Position numbers and translations under genes: made by a program. Below, piece after piece: positions 8,683 to 16,168 of a DNA stretch of 20,511 bases (within the stretch, counting starts at the first letter, position 1; every line of letters begins with the position of its first letter). Origin of the DNA: a virus. The stretch covers positions 1 through 20,511 of the IMG/VR virus record IMGVR_UViG_3300033153_005359. One strand, 5' to 3'. The notes under the pieces are model-generated. The model was not told where the DNA came from and did not search any database. It saw only the letters and a list, made by a program, of their open reading frames with translations.

Positions 8683-9906
8683 TCAGTCGAGGGTTACTAC
8701 CCCGTTATGGCCTGGGGCTTTGCAACCAAGTTGTGCATAAGATCCGATACGAACCTCATAAGCATCAGCACTTGATTGTCTTAGGAATTTACTTCCGTCA
8801 GCTTGTAACATCTTAGCTAATGGCCCAAGGGACGCTAATTGCCAAGTATTCATTGAAAGCAAGTATGCTCGTGAATCTCTGATAGATCGGTCAGCAAGAA
8901 CTTTGATAGGGCCGTTTGCACCGTGGATAAGAATACCGCGGAATCCAACAACACCATTTATGTCAAGATCGATATATTGAACTTTAGAACCTAGTGACTT
9001 AACCAATTTAGCATATTGCTTGTAGTTAAGGAATGCACAGTCAGGATTTCCACCTTCACGGCCAATATCCATTGCACTTTCAACTAGAGCTTCTTCGATA
9101 GGCATTCCAGTTCCAGTTGTTCTAATTCCACCTAAACGGTTAGTATCGACACTACGGTCAACACCAAAATAAGCAGTACTAGTAGGAGCACTATCAGGAA
9201 TCCAGTCTTCCAAACCGCTGATTTTACTTCCACGGTCACCATTAACGAAGATATAATCGTCAGCGGCGATAGTACCACTTGAGTCATAAGCATCGTTCAA
9301 AGTAATAGTTCCAGCACTTCTATCAACAGCACTTACTAGTGCAGAAGTAGCAGTTCCGTCGAAAGTTCTTTGAGTTCCACCAGATTTTGCAGACCAGATG
9401 ACGATATCTTGATTCAATTCAAATCCAACTACATCTTCAGCATTTTTCAATGTGATAACAGTTGTTGAAGCTTCTGCAGGTTCAGCATTAACTTGTGCTC
9501 TATAACCAGAAGAATCACGTCCGATACCGAAAGCAATGTCATTAGAGATAGCAGTGAAAGCACCGTCAATCTCAGTAGTTAGAGCACTCATGAAAGCGTT
9601 TTTATCACCTTTAGATGCGTCAAGGGTCTCGCCATCAATAAATGCTAGTGAGTAGTTTTTTACCCTAGTAAGAGTGAAAGCTTCAACTTGAGATTCAGAA
9701 GTAAGCGCAGAAGCGTTTGAGAAGGTCGATGACCTGTTTTGTGGGTTTCCGTAGATCAAAGGTAGTGGGTAATTACGTCCACCGAAGCTTTCATATTTAG
9801 GTAACATAGCTAAAAGAGGGTTGTTTTTGTAAACGAGGTTCTCAACCATTTGGTTATTATAGTGTTCTTTAAGAGCCGCGTCGAATGATGTCATGTCTTG
9901 AGTCAT
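8683..9906 (-). CDS. Major capsid protein (407 aa)
   Basis: The N-terminal 80 residues (FDAALKEHYNNQMVENLVYK, then LLAMLPKYESFGGRNYPLPL and IYGNPQNRSSTFSNA) match a well-known phage major capsid family with an HK97-type fold. Residues of about 145-235 look like an inserted beta-rich domain (DIVIWSAKSGG, then SAVDRSAGTITLND and ADDYIFVNGDRGS). The C-terminal part (PDCAFLNYKQYAKLVKSLGS, ending YAQLGCKAPGHNGVVTLD) completes the fold. Length is normal for the family. It follows the scaffold gene with only 12 bases between. I see no sign of an N-terminal delta-domain protease target, consistent with a separate scaffold protein. It assembles on the scaffold around the portal. Confidence 0.88.
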   Translation of the reverse strand: MTQDMTSFDAALKEHYNNQMVENLVYKNNPLLAMLPKYESFGGRNYPLPLIYGNPQNRSSTFSNASALTSESQVEAFTLTRVKNYSLAFIDGETLDASKGDKNAFMSALTTEIDGAFTAISNDIAFGIGRDSSGYRAQVNAEPAEASTTVITLKNAEDVVGFELNQDIVIWSAKSGGTQRTFDGTATSALVSAVDRSAGTITLNDAYDSSGTIAADDYIFVNGDRGSKISGLEDWIPDSAPTSTAYFGVDRSVDTNRLGGIRTTGTGMPIEEALVESAMDIGREGGNPDCAFLNYKQYAKLVKSLGSKVQYIDLDINGVVGFRGILIHGANGPIKVLADRSIRDSRAYLLSMNTWQLASLGPLAKMLQADGSKFLRQSSADAYEVRIGSYAQLGCKAPGHNGVVTLD

Positions 9907-9918
9907 TGTTTAATTTCC

Positions 9919-10725
9919 TTACGAGAAGAATTTTTCCATTGTTTTACGTTTTTGTTCATTTAGGTAATCATCGTATTTTGATGATATTCTGATAGATTCG
10001 TTATTACTAACGTTTCTGATTTTCGGTACATGTCGGCCCACTAGAGAATTACTTATTGTGGCTGTTTGACTTTTTGGTTCATCTACCGCGACTTTACTTT
10101 CTTGCTTGGGTTGAAACCTACTAGTGCCTAGTAATTTCTTAGCTTGTTCATAAAGTCTATTTTCGACCTTGTCAGCAATCTTAGATAGATCTGGTGTTTC
10201 TCCATACTCTCTAACATATGCCGTAATGGTCTGCCAATAAAGGTCTTTTCCGTTGTCTGAATTGTGAATTAACTCATATTTTTCAGTATCTTGCTCTATA
10301 ACAGAGAATGCCTTTTGTTGATATGCTTGAACTTGTGCTTGTTGCTGTGCTTCGACCTTAGCTTTTTCTTGCTGGTCACGCCAAGCTTTAAGTTCTTCTA
10401 ATTCCTTAGAAACCGCCGATGTCTCTGGTTCAACTTCTACTTCTTCAGCGGGTAATGCCAACATTTGATCGGCTAAAACTGAAGTAGAAATACCATGCTT
10501 TGAAAGAGTTGAGTAAGGGTCAGCTTTTAATTCTTCGAAAAACTTCGCCTTAGCTTGCTCAATCTCACTTTTTACAGCTTGTTGGTTGTTTCTAAGTTCT
10601 CTTTGTTGTCGTTTAAGATCCGCGAATGATTGAGATAAATCAGGTTGTTGTACCTCTTCAGTCTCTACCGCGGGGGTCTCTTCTACTACTGGAACGTCTT
10701 CGATTTGTGGGGTTTCGTCGCTCAT
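9919..10725 (-). CDS. Capsid scaffolding protein (268 aa)
   Basis: The N-terminus is strongly acidic and Pro/Val/Glu-rich (about residues 1-30). A long charged coiled coil follows (about 30-75; KRQQRELRNNQQAVKSEIEQ), then a second acidic stretch with a Gln-rich helix (about 95-140). The C-terminus is basic (SKYDDYLNEQKRKTMEKFFS). Acidic coiled coil with a basic end, placed between portal and major capsid genes, is the standard layout of podovirus scaffolds, in which the basic end binds coat protein. Sequence similarity between scaffolds is low, so the call rests mainly on composition and position, which are both very typical. Confidence 0.8.
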   Translation of the reverse strand: MSDETPQIEDVPVVEETPAVETEEVQQPDLSQSFADLKRQQRELRNNQQAVKSEIEQAKAKFFEELKADPYSTLSKHGISTSVLADQMLALPAEEVEVEPETSAVSKELEELKAWRDQQEKAKVEAQQQAQVQAYQQKAFSVIEQDTEKYELIHNSDNGKDLYWQTITAYVREYGETPDLSKIADKVENRLYEQAKKLLGTSRFQPKQESKVAVDEPKSQTATISNSLVGRHVPKIRNVSNNESIRISSKYDDYLNEQKRKTMEKFFS

Positions 10726-10726
10726 T

Positions 10727-10864
10727 CTAGTTTAATACCTCTTCAATTAATAGGACAATATCATCATCCACTTTATTTTCACTATGTTCGGAATAGATTT
10801 TAAACAAGCCTACAACAAGCCGCTTAAACATTTCCGTTTGAATAACTTTCAAAATTACTTGCAT
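10727..10864 (-). CDS. Small protein between portal and scaffold (45 aa)
   Basis: A short frame beginning MQVILKVIQTEMFKRLVVGL and ending DDDIVLLIEEVLN. It fills the otherwise empty 148 bases between the portal and scaffold genes. An AAGGAT Shine-Dalgarno lies 7 bases before the ATG, and its TAG is one base from the scaffold ATG, so it fits the spacing of the operon. It has an amphipathic basic first half and an acidic second half, with no clear transmembrane helix. Function is unknown. A portal- or scaffold-associated assembly factor is possible from position. Confidence 0.6.
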   Translation of the reverse strand: MQVILKVIQTEMFKRLVVGLFKIYSEHSENKVDDDIVLLIEEVLN

Positions 10865-10873
10865 CGTTTATCC

Positions 10874-12715
10874 TTATACTTGTGGTGCCAATCCGGTTGA
10901 CGGTAATGGTAATGGGTTTGCCGTAGGTGTTCCCGATTCAGGTACAATAGGCCCTTCAGGGTTCATAATAGGTTCAGTAGGGACAGATGTGGGTGGTGCT
11001 ACCGGCTTTAAAAATGATGATGCCGCTTCGATCCAACGTAATAATAATTCGGTTCTTTCTTCTGATACTCCAGTCCTACGAGCTTCTAAGTAAGATTTCC
11101 TTGCGAAGTTAATAGCTCGCTCTGGTAGTATTTCTGGCTCTGGTGGTGTATATTTCCCATTACTTAGGATATCATCAATAATTTTAGCGACATATTCTTC
11201 ACCAGCGGTTTCTAACGTAGTCCATGCTGCAACGTCAGGGAAGTCTAATAAACCGATTGCAGACTCTTTACTAATCCAACCAGCTCTTACTAATTCCTCA
11301 ACTTTCTGAAGCCTTGCAGCTGGGGTAGTTGGGAATAATGATGATGATTGAATTCGGATAACAAACTTATCTTTTTTCAAATCCACTTTGGACCACTTAA
11401 AGGTTTCAATAAAATCTTTATCTTCAGTTTGTACAGAGAAATCTACACCACTAGAGTATAGCTCTTTACTCATGTCAATCATTATACAGGCAACATCTTC
11501 GAAAAATTCTTCATATTGCTTAGTAAGGGACGTAAATCTCTCACTCTCAATCTCTTTAAACTCTCTCAATGCCCTACCAGAATCTAACCCAACTTGCTTT
11601 TTACTAGATGCGGTCAATTGAGATAAGCCAACCTTTTCGAATGAAGATTGAATAAGCCACTTAACATGGTTATATATTTCATTATTCATCGCTGTAGGGG
11701 TTTCAACAGAAGGTTTTGTACCTTGATATTTAACTACGGCACCAATTTCATTATTCCAATGCGCCGCTACTAATTTTGAATTATATTCAGCCCATACCCT
11801 AGGAACAGCTATCAAATTCTGTGCTCGTTGGATATCACGTAAAATCTTATTTATTTCTTGTTGTGTACCTTTTAATTCTTCAGCGATACCATTCCCATAA
11901 AAACTAGCAATACTATTATTATAGCGGAAAAATGCAAATGGGAATTTGTCTAGCTTCCAAGGCTCACAGAGTAGGGTACCATTCTCAATTGCAATCACAT
12001 GCTTACCGTCAGCCCCTAGGTGCCAACCTTCATAAACAGTAATTAGATCAATGGTTTTTTCTTTTTTATTCGATACTTCAGCTGGTGCTGCCTCGTTAAT
12101 TATACCTATATGTGCAGGAAATTGTTGTCCTAATAGGCTTCGAGAAACTACTCTTTTTTGATACATTGATTGAGGGTTACCATAAGCCCCTTCCATATCA
12201 TCGACCAATAATTCCGTAATTAATACTCTTTCAGTTTTAACCTGATCATCATCAATAAAAAGCTTCATTGCACCGGTACCAAAAATACCACCATCTTTAA
12301 ATATACTAGGGCCTTGTCTATAAGCACCAGTTGAGTGAAGCATACCATCAAGGTATTTAGTAAGGTTTTTAGCTTTTTGCCGTTGGGTATAATCACCCTT
12401 TTCAGTTAATGCGCGTGGTCTAGGTTTGTTTTGGCCTATTTTAGCTACAAGCGTATCTATGCAAGATTTAATTACATTATACGTTACAGCATTGTGTTTT
12501 CTCTGACCTTTAATAGGCTGGTGACCCGGGATATCCTGATACAATCTACCATGAGATAAGTCAGCCCATTTTCTATCACTTTGATTTTCATCGATAACCT
12601 CTATCAACTTAATCATGTGATTATAAGCGTCACTCTCATCTACAGTCCACCAATCCTCATATGGAGTATCGTTACGACTTTTTTGGTATAACTTCTCAGT
12701 TAAAATCTTCGTCAT
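10874..12715 (-). CDS. Portal protein (613 aa)
   Basis: This forms the dodecameric ring at one capsid vertex through which DNA enters and leaves. The N-terminal region (YEDWWTVDESDAYNHMIKLI; KHNAVTYNVIKSCIDTLVAK; IGQNKPRPRALTEKGDY) and the middle (FKDGGIFGTGAMKLFIDDDQ; FAFFRYNNSIASFYGNGIAE; ELKGTQQEINKILRDIQRAQ) read as a podovirus-type portal. Residues of about 365-400 include a helix typical of the stem/wing region. The last 50 residues are a Pro-rich tail (PVAPPTSVPTEP, then NPLPLPSTGL), probably disordered. The length suits the family. It starts inside the end of the previous small gene (20-base overlap), so translation is probably coupled; its own Shine-Dalgarno is weak. Confidence 0.85.
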   Translation of the reverse strand: MTKILTEKLYQKSRNDTPYEDWWTVDESDAYNHMIKLIEVIDENQSDRKWADLSHGRLYQDIPGHQPIKGQRKHNAVTYNVIKSCIDTLVAKIGQNKPRPRALTEKGDYTQRQKAKNLTKYLDGMLHSTGAYRQGPSIFKDGGIFGTGAMKLFIDDDQVKTERVLITELLVDDMEGAYGNPQSMYQKRVVSRSLLGQQFPAHIGIINEAAPAEVSNKKEKTIDLITVYEGWHLGADGKHVIAIENGTLLCEPWKLDKFPFAFFRYNNSIASFYGNGIAEELKGTQQEINKILRDIQRAQNLIAVPRVWAEYNSKLVAAHWNNEIGAVVKYQGTKPSVETPTAMNNEIYNHVKWLIQSSFEKVGLSQLTASSKKQVGLDSGRALREFKEIESERFTSLTKQYEEFFEDVACIMIDMSKELYSSGVDFSVQTEDKDFIETFKWSKVDLKKDKFVIRIQSSSLFPTTPAARLQKVEELVRAGWISKESAIGLLDFPDVAAWTTLETAGEEYVAKIIDDILSNGKYTPPEPEILPERAINFARKSYLEARRTGVSEERTELLLRWIEAASSFLKPVAPPTSVPTEPIMNPEGPIVPESGTPTANPLPLPSTGLAPQV

Positions 12716-12884
12716 ATTCTTCGCTTATTTCAGGGGTTGGTTCTATATCAAGATTAGGTAGGCACTCTATCTCAACGCCACCAGTTTTCAGGGAAGTTAC
12801 TTGATGCTTCCTCATCACTATCAAAAGATTCTCCAAATCCGTTGGAGTTATTAAGGCGTTCAGCTTCTCGTTCCCAGTAGGCAT
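12696..12884 (-). CDS. Small overlapping gene between terminase and portal (62 aa)
   Basis: This frame uses a different register from terminase, covers the last 113 bases of terminase, then continues alone for about 56 bases and ends 20 bases into the portal gene. I chose the ATG giving MPTGNEKLNALITPTDLENL. An upstream ATG at 12947 has no Shine-Dalgarno, and a downstream one at 12815 would remove the helix. The core LLIVMRKHQVTSLKTGGVEI followed by an acidic tail (EISEEYDEDFN) resembles small proteins I recall between terminase and portal genes in other phages. Their role is unknown. The start choice is uncertain because no start has a strong ribosome site. Confidence 0.55.
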   Translation of the reverse strand: MPTGNEKLNALITPTDLENLLIVMRKHQVTSLKTGGVEIECLPNLDIEPTPEISEEYDEDFN

Positions 12885-14175
12885 CGTTTGGATCGTCCGT
12901 AGTTTCTTCTGGTTTAAATGAGTAGTTGTAACAATGTAGCCATGCATATAGTGATGCTTGAGTACAGTGTGTTGTACATGAGGGGTGAAATTGAAATTTG
13001 GGTGTCTCGTCCCGCACTATTCCGTCCCACTCTATTACTATATCGGTAGCTTTGGGTAAAACTTTAATGTGATTCTGTAACAGCTCGGATTGATAGAGTC
13101 TTATTATTGCTAATTCATCCTTTTCGACCTCATCAGGTACACTAACAGGATACCTAACCTTTAATTGCTCGATCAATTTTTTAGACATACCCACCAAGGT
13201 AATAGACATAAACTCATTTTCTGAATCGAATTGTTGTAGGTTTGCGACGATATCATTGATGTCCGTGGATTGTATGGCACTAGTTTCTACTATATAGGCA
13301 TCCCTAGATTTAGGACTATACCCTACAATAGAGAATCCGGTAGTATTTTTTTCATAATCAACTTTTACACCGAGATTCTTGTATAATTTCATATTTAATT
13401 CTGGGATCTTAGGGTCAGTATTATAGCGAAAAACTCTAGCTGAATCAGAAACTACCCATTCACCCTTATATTCTTGCCTAAACCATGCTTCTTGTTCAAC
13501 ATCGGGGTTATTTTTAATAGCTTCCGCGTACTCTTCTAGGTAATGTTCTCTGATATGGTGATTAGCTTCCGCAGTCCAAAAATGGTTTGACCACCCCTTA
13601 ACCTTACCCATAGTCACCTTAGCAAAAAATGATTGAATATAGTCCGTTGGGGTACCTATCATAGCACAAGTACCTTGATAATCCCATAGGGCGGCCTTTA
13701 AGACCTTGTAAATCAAATTGAATAGGTTAATCCGATAAGTTGACCCCTCATCAATAATAACCAACTTGATCTTTTGACCCCTTAATTTTTCCATTTCATC
13801 GGCGGACGCATCTGCACCAAATAGGCGTATTTCAGATTTATTAGGTAAAACCACCTTAGAATGTCTATCTACAAAATTGGCTCCAATATTGAATTGCGCA
13901 TCTATGACTTTTAAAACATCCTTCCACATAATATTCTTAGCTGAATCTAGTGTTTTAGCGATGTACATCACAGTAACGCCGGGATTTTCATAGGCTTCTT
14001 TGAATAAATAGAGACCACCACCGTAAGATTTACCGGCTCGTCGTGTGCATAAACCAGTCTTAAATCTTGCGGGGTCGTTAATAAACTCCATTTGCTCGCG
14101 ATAACTTGTCTTAAACCATTTTGGTTGACTTTTAGTTTTTCTTATCCGTTGACTTATCAGATTTTTTACGCTCAT
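12772..14175 (-). CDS. terL: Terminase large subunit, ATPase intact, nuclease site apparently altered (467 aa)
   Basis: This is the ATPase motor that packages DNA into the prohead. From the ATG giving MSVKNLISQR, Walker A is CTRRAGKS (43-50) and Walker B with the catalytic Glu is LVIIDEG (138-144). Motif III is probably AMIGTP (171-176). A C-terminal RNase H-like nuclease region is expected from about 265. There the usual first Asp (as in GIDLGY) appears as Lys271 (GVKVDY). The second (VGDPxG) appears as LVGMSKK with no Asp, and the last (CDAxLYAW) is THCTQASLYAW. These readings are by eye. A TTG ten codons upstream is a less likely start. It overlaps the previous gene by 44 bases. Confidence 0.85.
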   Translation of the reverse strand: MSVKNLISQRIRKTKSQPKWFKTSYREQMEFINDPARFKTGLCTRRAGKSYGGGLYLFKEAYENPGVTVMYIAKTLDSAKNIMWKDVLKVIDAQFNIGANFVDRHSKVVLPNKSEIRLFGADASADEMEKLRGQKIKLVIIDEGSTYRINLFNLIYKVLKAALWDYQGTCAMIGTPTDYIQSFFAKVTMGKVKGWSNHFWTAEANHHIREHYLEEYAEAIKNNPDVEQEAWFRQEYKGEWVVSDSARVFRYNTDPKIPELNMKLYKNLGVKVDYEKNTTGFSIVGYSPKSRDAYIVETSAIQSTDINDIVANLQQFDSENEFMSITLVGMSKKLIEQLKVRYPVSVPDEVEKDELAIIRLYQSELLQNHIKVLPKATDIVIEWDGIVRDETPKFQFHPSCTTHCTQASLYAWLHCYNYSFKPEETTDDPNDAYWEREAERLNNSNGFGESFDSDEEASSNFPENWWR

Positions 14176-14374
14176 AAAACACCACGTTAGGTAAAGGTAC
14201 TTCAATACTAGAATTATTATCAGTGATTACTAACACCATTAATTTAGGGTCTAAGAAAACGTTAAATCGATCATGGTGCTTATTTAAGGGGTAATAGGTG
14301 AGTGACTCACCAAACGCCTGAATAGATTCGTGGAACCTAGCTCGTTTTATTGGTATCAGTTTTGGACTCGGCAT
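14132..14374 (-). CDS. Small phage protein preceding terminase (80 aa)
   Basis: The first 30 residues are basic and helical; residues 35-65 are beta-rich (HDRFNVFLDPKLMVLVITDN, then SIEVPLPNVVFYE) and the tail is charged (RKKSDKSTDKKN). The pattern of a short strand pair followed by 'IPLPNVxxxE' resembles small unassigned proteins near phage terminase genes. It is not recognisable as a small terminase: no helix-turn-helix is visible, although the location would suit one. An AAGGAA Shine-Dalgarno lies 8 bases before the ATG. It overlaps the acetyltransferase gene by 38 bases and terminase by 44 bases. Confidence 0.6.
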   Translation of the reverse strand: MPSPKLIPIKRARFHESIQAFGESLTYYPLNKHHDRFNVFLDPKLMVLVITDNNSSIEVPLPNVVFYERKKSDKSTDKKN

Positions 14375-14834
14375 AACTTAATTCCTTAATTAAATAGGGG
14401 TTGTAGGATAACTCTAACTTCTTAACTTTTCGCCAATTCTTATTTTTATGTGTACATTGAAGGGTGACTTCACCAAAGTTTTTCCGTACACTTTCCAATA
14501 AATATCGACCTAATCCTAGATTCCTAAATGAGTGTTTCACATAAATATAATAAAGGATAGGCTCGACTGAATTATAAACACTGTAACCTAAAATATGATT
14601 GGGATCTTCGGGATCACATAAAATTGTAATATTGTTATTCGGTTGCGTGATTATAGTTTTAATCAAGTGGTGATGATTCGTATAATAATCGTTGGTTGGA
14701 ATATGCATAGCAAAATCAGAGTTCCTATATGACTTCAACCAAGAATTAAAAATAAAAAGTAAGTCCTCTTTAGGATTCACTTGTCTAACCATCACGTCTT
14801 TATCTATATCAATTTTTACTTTAAACTTTTTCAT
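14337..14834 (-). CDS. GNAT-family N-acetyltransferase (165 aa)
   Basis: GNAT enzymes move the acetyl group of acetyl-CoA to an amine. The strand ILYYIYVKHSFR (93-104) leads into the acetyl-CoA pyrophosphate loop R104-NLGLG-R110, then the helix YLLESVRKNF, which is the core of the fold. Upstream strands NNITILCDPED and HILGYSVYNS match beta 2-3 of the fold. Length is normal for a stand-alone GNAT domain. The target cannot be told from the sequence: protein N-termini, a host factor or a small molecule are all possible. It lies just before the packaging genes, a place where I recall similar GNAT genes in other podoviruses. It overlaps the previous gene by 14 bases. Confidence 0.75.
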   Translation of the reverse strand: MKKFKVKIDIDKDVMVRQVNPKEDLLFIFNSWLKSYRNSDFAMHIPTNDYYTNHHHLIKTIITQPNNNITILCDPEDPNHILGYSVYNSVEPILYYIYVKHSFRNLGLGRYLLESVRKNFGEVTLQCTHKNKNWRKVKKLELSYNPYLIKELSYAESKTDTNKTS

Positions 14835-15054
14835 GTAACTCTCTATCTATAATGGCTTGTATTTCATTTTGAGCTTCTTCAGATAACTCATCCCAATCAC
14901 TTTCAGATTCACCAGCTATAATAACATCACATTCAGCCGCGATATCTAAGGCTTTTTTCAGTTTTTCAGCTGAACGTTCTTCCATAGGGCCTGCTAATTT
15001 AGCATCAATATCTTTTAAAATAGTAGATTTCAGTTTTTGGTAATATTCTTTCAA
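14821..15054 (-). CDS. Small acidic helical protein, TTG start (77 aa)
   Basis: The frame begins with TTG, which overlaps the TGA of the previous gene as TTGA. GGAG lies 8 bases upstream of that TTG, a well-placed Shine-Dalgarno, and no ATG occurs for 23 codons, so the TTG start is likely. The protein (KEYYQKLKSTILKDIDAKL, then LSEEAQNEIQAIIDREL) is helical and acidic with no known motif. It sits in the small-gene cluster at the start of the left arm. Function is unknown. Confidence 0.6.
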   Translation of the reverse strand: MKEYYQKLKSTILKDIDAKLAGPMEERSAEKLKKALDIAAECDVIIAGESESDWDELSEEAQNEIQAIIDRELHEKV

Positions 15055-15305
15055 TTATCGTACTCCAATTTGATACCGGCAAAAGACGAACTATATTTAT
15101 CTTCACTAAAAACTTCACTAGCACACTTGAAATATTCTACTGGGTCCATCTTTATTATTTGGCAATATTCCCGTATCAAATTAGCGCAAGCGTCTATAAT
15201 TGCGTCAGAAGTTACGCCGTTAAGCTGGTCTTTATTATCTAATAGGGCATTATTCATGAGTCGCATCATTAATTTAATCTGATCTGATTTCTCTTTCTTT
15301 GTCAT
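15051..15305 (-). CDS. First gene of the left arm, unknown function (84 aa)
   Basis: The start is set by a near-perfect Shine-Dalgarno (AAGGAGGT) 7 bases before the ATG giving MTKKEKSDQIKLMMRL. The frame stays open 29 codons further upstream, but that extension runs into the divergent spacer and has no ribosome site. The protein is helical, with three Cys (DACANLIREYCQ and YFKCASEV), which are not spaced like a zinc motif. Being first in the arm with a strong ribosome site suggests good expression. Function is unknown; a regulator is possible but no helix-turn-helix is evident. Confidence 0.65.
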   Translation of the reverse strand: MTKKEKSDQIKLMMRLMNNALLDNKDQLNGVTSDAIIDACANLIREYCQIIKMDPVEYFKCASEVFSEDKYSSSFAGIKLEYDN

Positions 15306-15406
15306 AATCAACCTCCTTATTACTCTTATCGTCAATTGTAAAAATAACTTAAGAAAAAAATTTAGATGCCGATAGGTAGGTAACTTTAACAAGGAAGGAG
15401 TAGATA
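15306..15406. promoter_or_regulatory. Divergent spacer between the two arms, likely holding promoters for both
   Basis: This gene-free stretch separates the leftward and rightward operons. It holds Shine-Dalgarno sites for both first genes (AAGGAGGT leftward; GGAAGGAG rightward, 15393-15400). An AT-rich core at about 15336-15364 includes the short palindromes CAATTG and CTTAAG. On the minus strand TACAAT (15335-15340) would make a fair -10 box, but I see no convincing -35 box, and on the plus strand neither box is convincing. Promoters are expected here from gene order, perhaps for a phage polymerase or an activator. Confidence 0.45.
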
Positions 15407-16168
15407 ATGATTAAAATTTACCCCAGCTCATTCGCCGAACCTATAGGAGCAACAACGAACTCAAAATATAGCAGTGGTTGTCCGATTTACGAGGTCTTCA
15501 AAAAAGAATTACCTCAAGGTAAGAGTATTGATCCCCTATACCCTGCTATCGGAGCTATTGGTGAGGAATTTCATATTGCTAGATTAGGTACGGTAAAAGA
15601 GAGAGAAGTAAAAGTACAATATCAACTAACACCTAAAATAACAATTTCCGGTAGGTATGACGGTATCTGTGATGAGTTCGTTTATGAATTTAAAACAACC
15701 CTATCAAGATCCCTATACTCATCTATAATCAATAAGGGCAAATACGAGATAACCCACTTAGGTCAACTAGTTACCTACATGGTAATGCTAAAACGACCTA
15801 AAGGTAAACTATGCGTTGCATATGCCCACTTTGATAAGGAAGTTACTAAGTTAGATTTTGAAGTTAGAGATTTTGTTGTTGAAATTAAGAATGATCATGT
15901 TTATGTAGATGATGAATTGTCTGAATTTACAGCCAGCGGTTTAATGAGGTTTTACTCAATCATAGCCGACGCACACTTAAAAAAGACGTTTCCACCAGCT
16001 ACTATTAATGATAATGCCTGTTTTAGGTGCCCCTTACAGAATCTATGCGCATTTGGTACTAAGGATAAGGAAGAATTTTCTAGTCAAATTAAGCAGATTG
16101 AGTTTGTACCGGCGGAACCTATTAAGGCAAAAATCCAAGTTCATAACACAAGAAAGGCGAAGAAATGA
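15407..16168 (+). CDS. Cas4-like PD-(D/E)XK exonuclease with Fe-S cysteines (253 aa)
   Basis: The motifs follow the Cas4/AddB-type nuclease order: Cys25 (SSGCPIYEVF), GEEFH (52-56), GRYDGI with Asp85, VYEFKTT with Glu94 and Lys96, and QLVTY with Gln120 and Tyr124. Three C-terminal Cys follow (C205FRC208PLQNLC214). One early and three late Cys normally bind a 4Fe-4S cluster, and the Asp/Glu/Lys set binds catalytic metal. Such enzymes degrade DNA ends. No CRISPR array or other cas gene is visible, so a role in phage recombination, end resection or host DNA breakdown is more likely. It is the first gene of the right arm, has a strong Shine-Dalgarno, and overlaps the next gene as ATGA. Confidence 0.8.
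   Translation: MIKIYPSSFAEPIGATTNSKYSSGCPIYEVFKKELPQGKSIDPLYPAIGAIGEEFHIARLGTVKEREVKVQYQLTPKITISGRYDGICDEFVYEFKTTLSRSLYSSIINKGKYEITHLGQLVTYMVMLKRPKGKLCVAYAHFDKEVTKLDFEVRDFVVEIKNDHVYVDDELSEFTASGLMRFYSIIADAHLKKTFPPATINDNACFRCPLQNLCAFGTKDKEEFSSQIKQIEFVPAEPIKAKIQVHNTRKAKK

Noticed and set aside
8645-8700. Possible hairpin at the end of the major capsid gene (GGG/CCC and TACC/GGTA)
   Set aside because: Stems of only 3-4 bases and no T run, so not a credible terminator.
15306-15392. 29-codon N-terminal extension of the first left-arm gene
   Set aside because: The extension has no ribosome site, while the internal ATG at 15305 has a near-perfect AAGGAGGT.
15407-16168. CRISPR system suggested by the Cas4-like nuclease
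   Set aside because: No repeat-spacer array and no other cas gene are visible; Cas4-like nucleases are common in phages without CRISPR.
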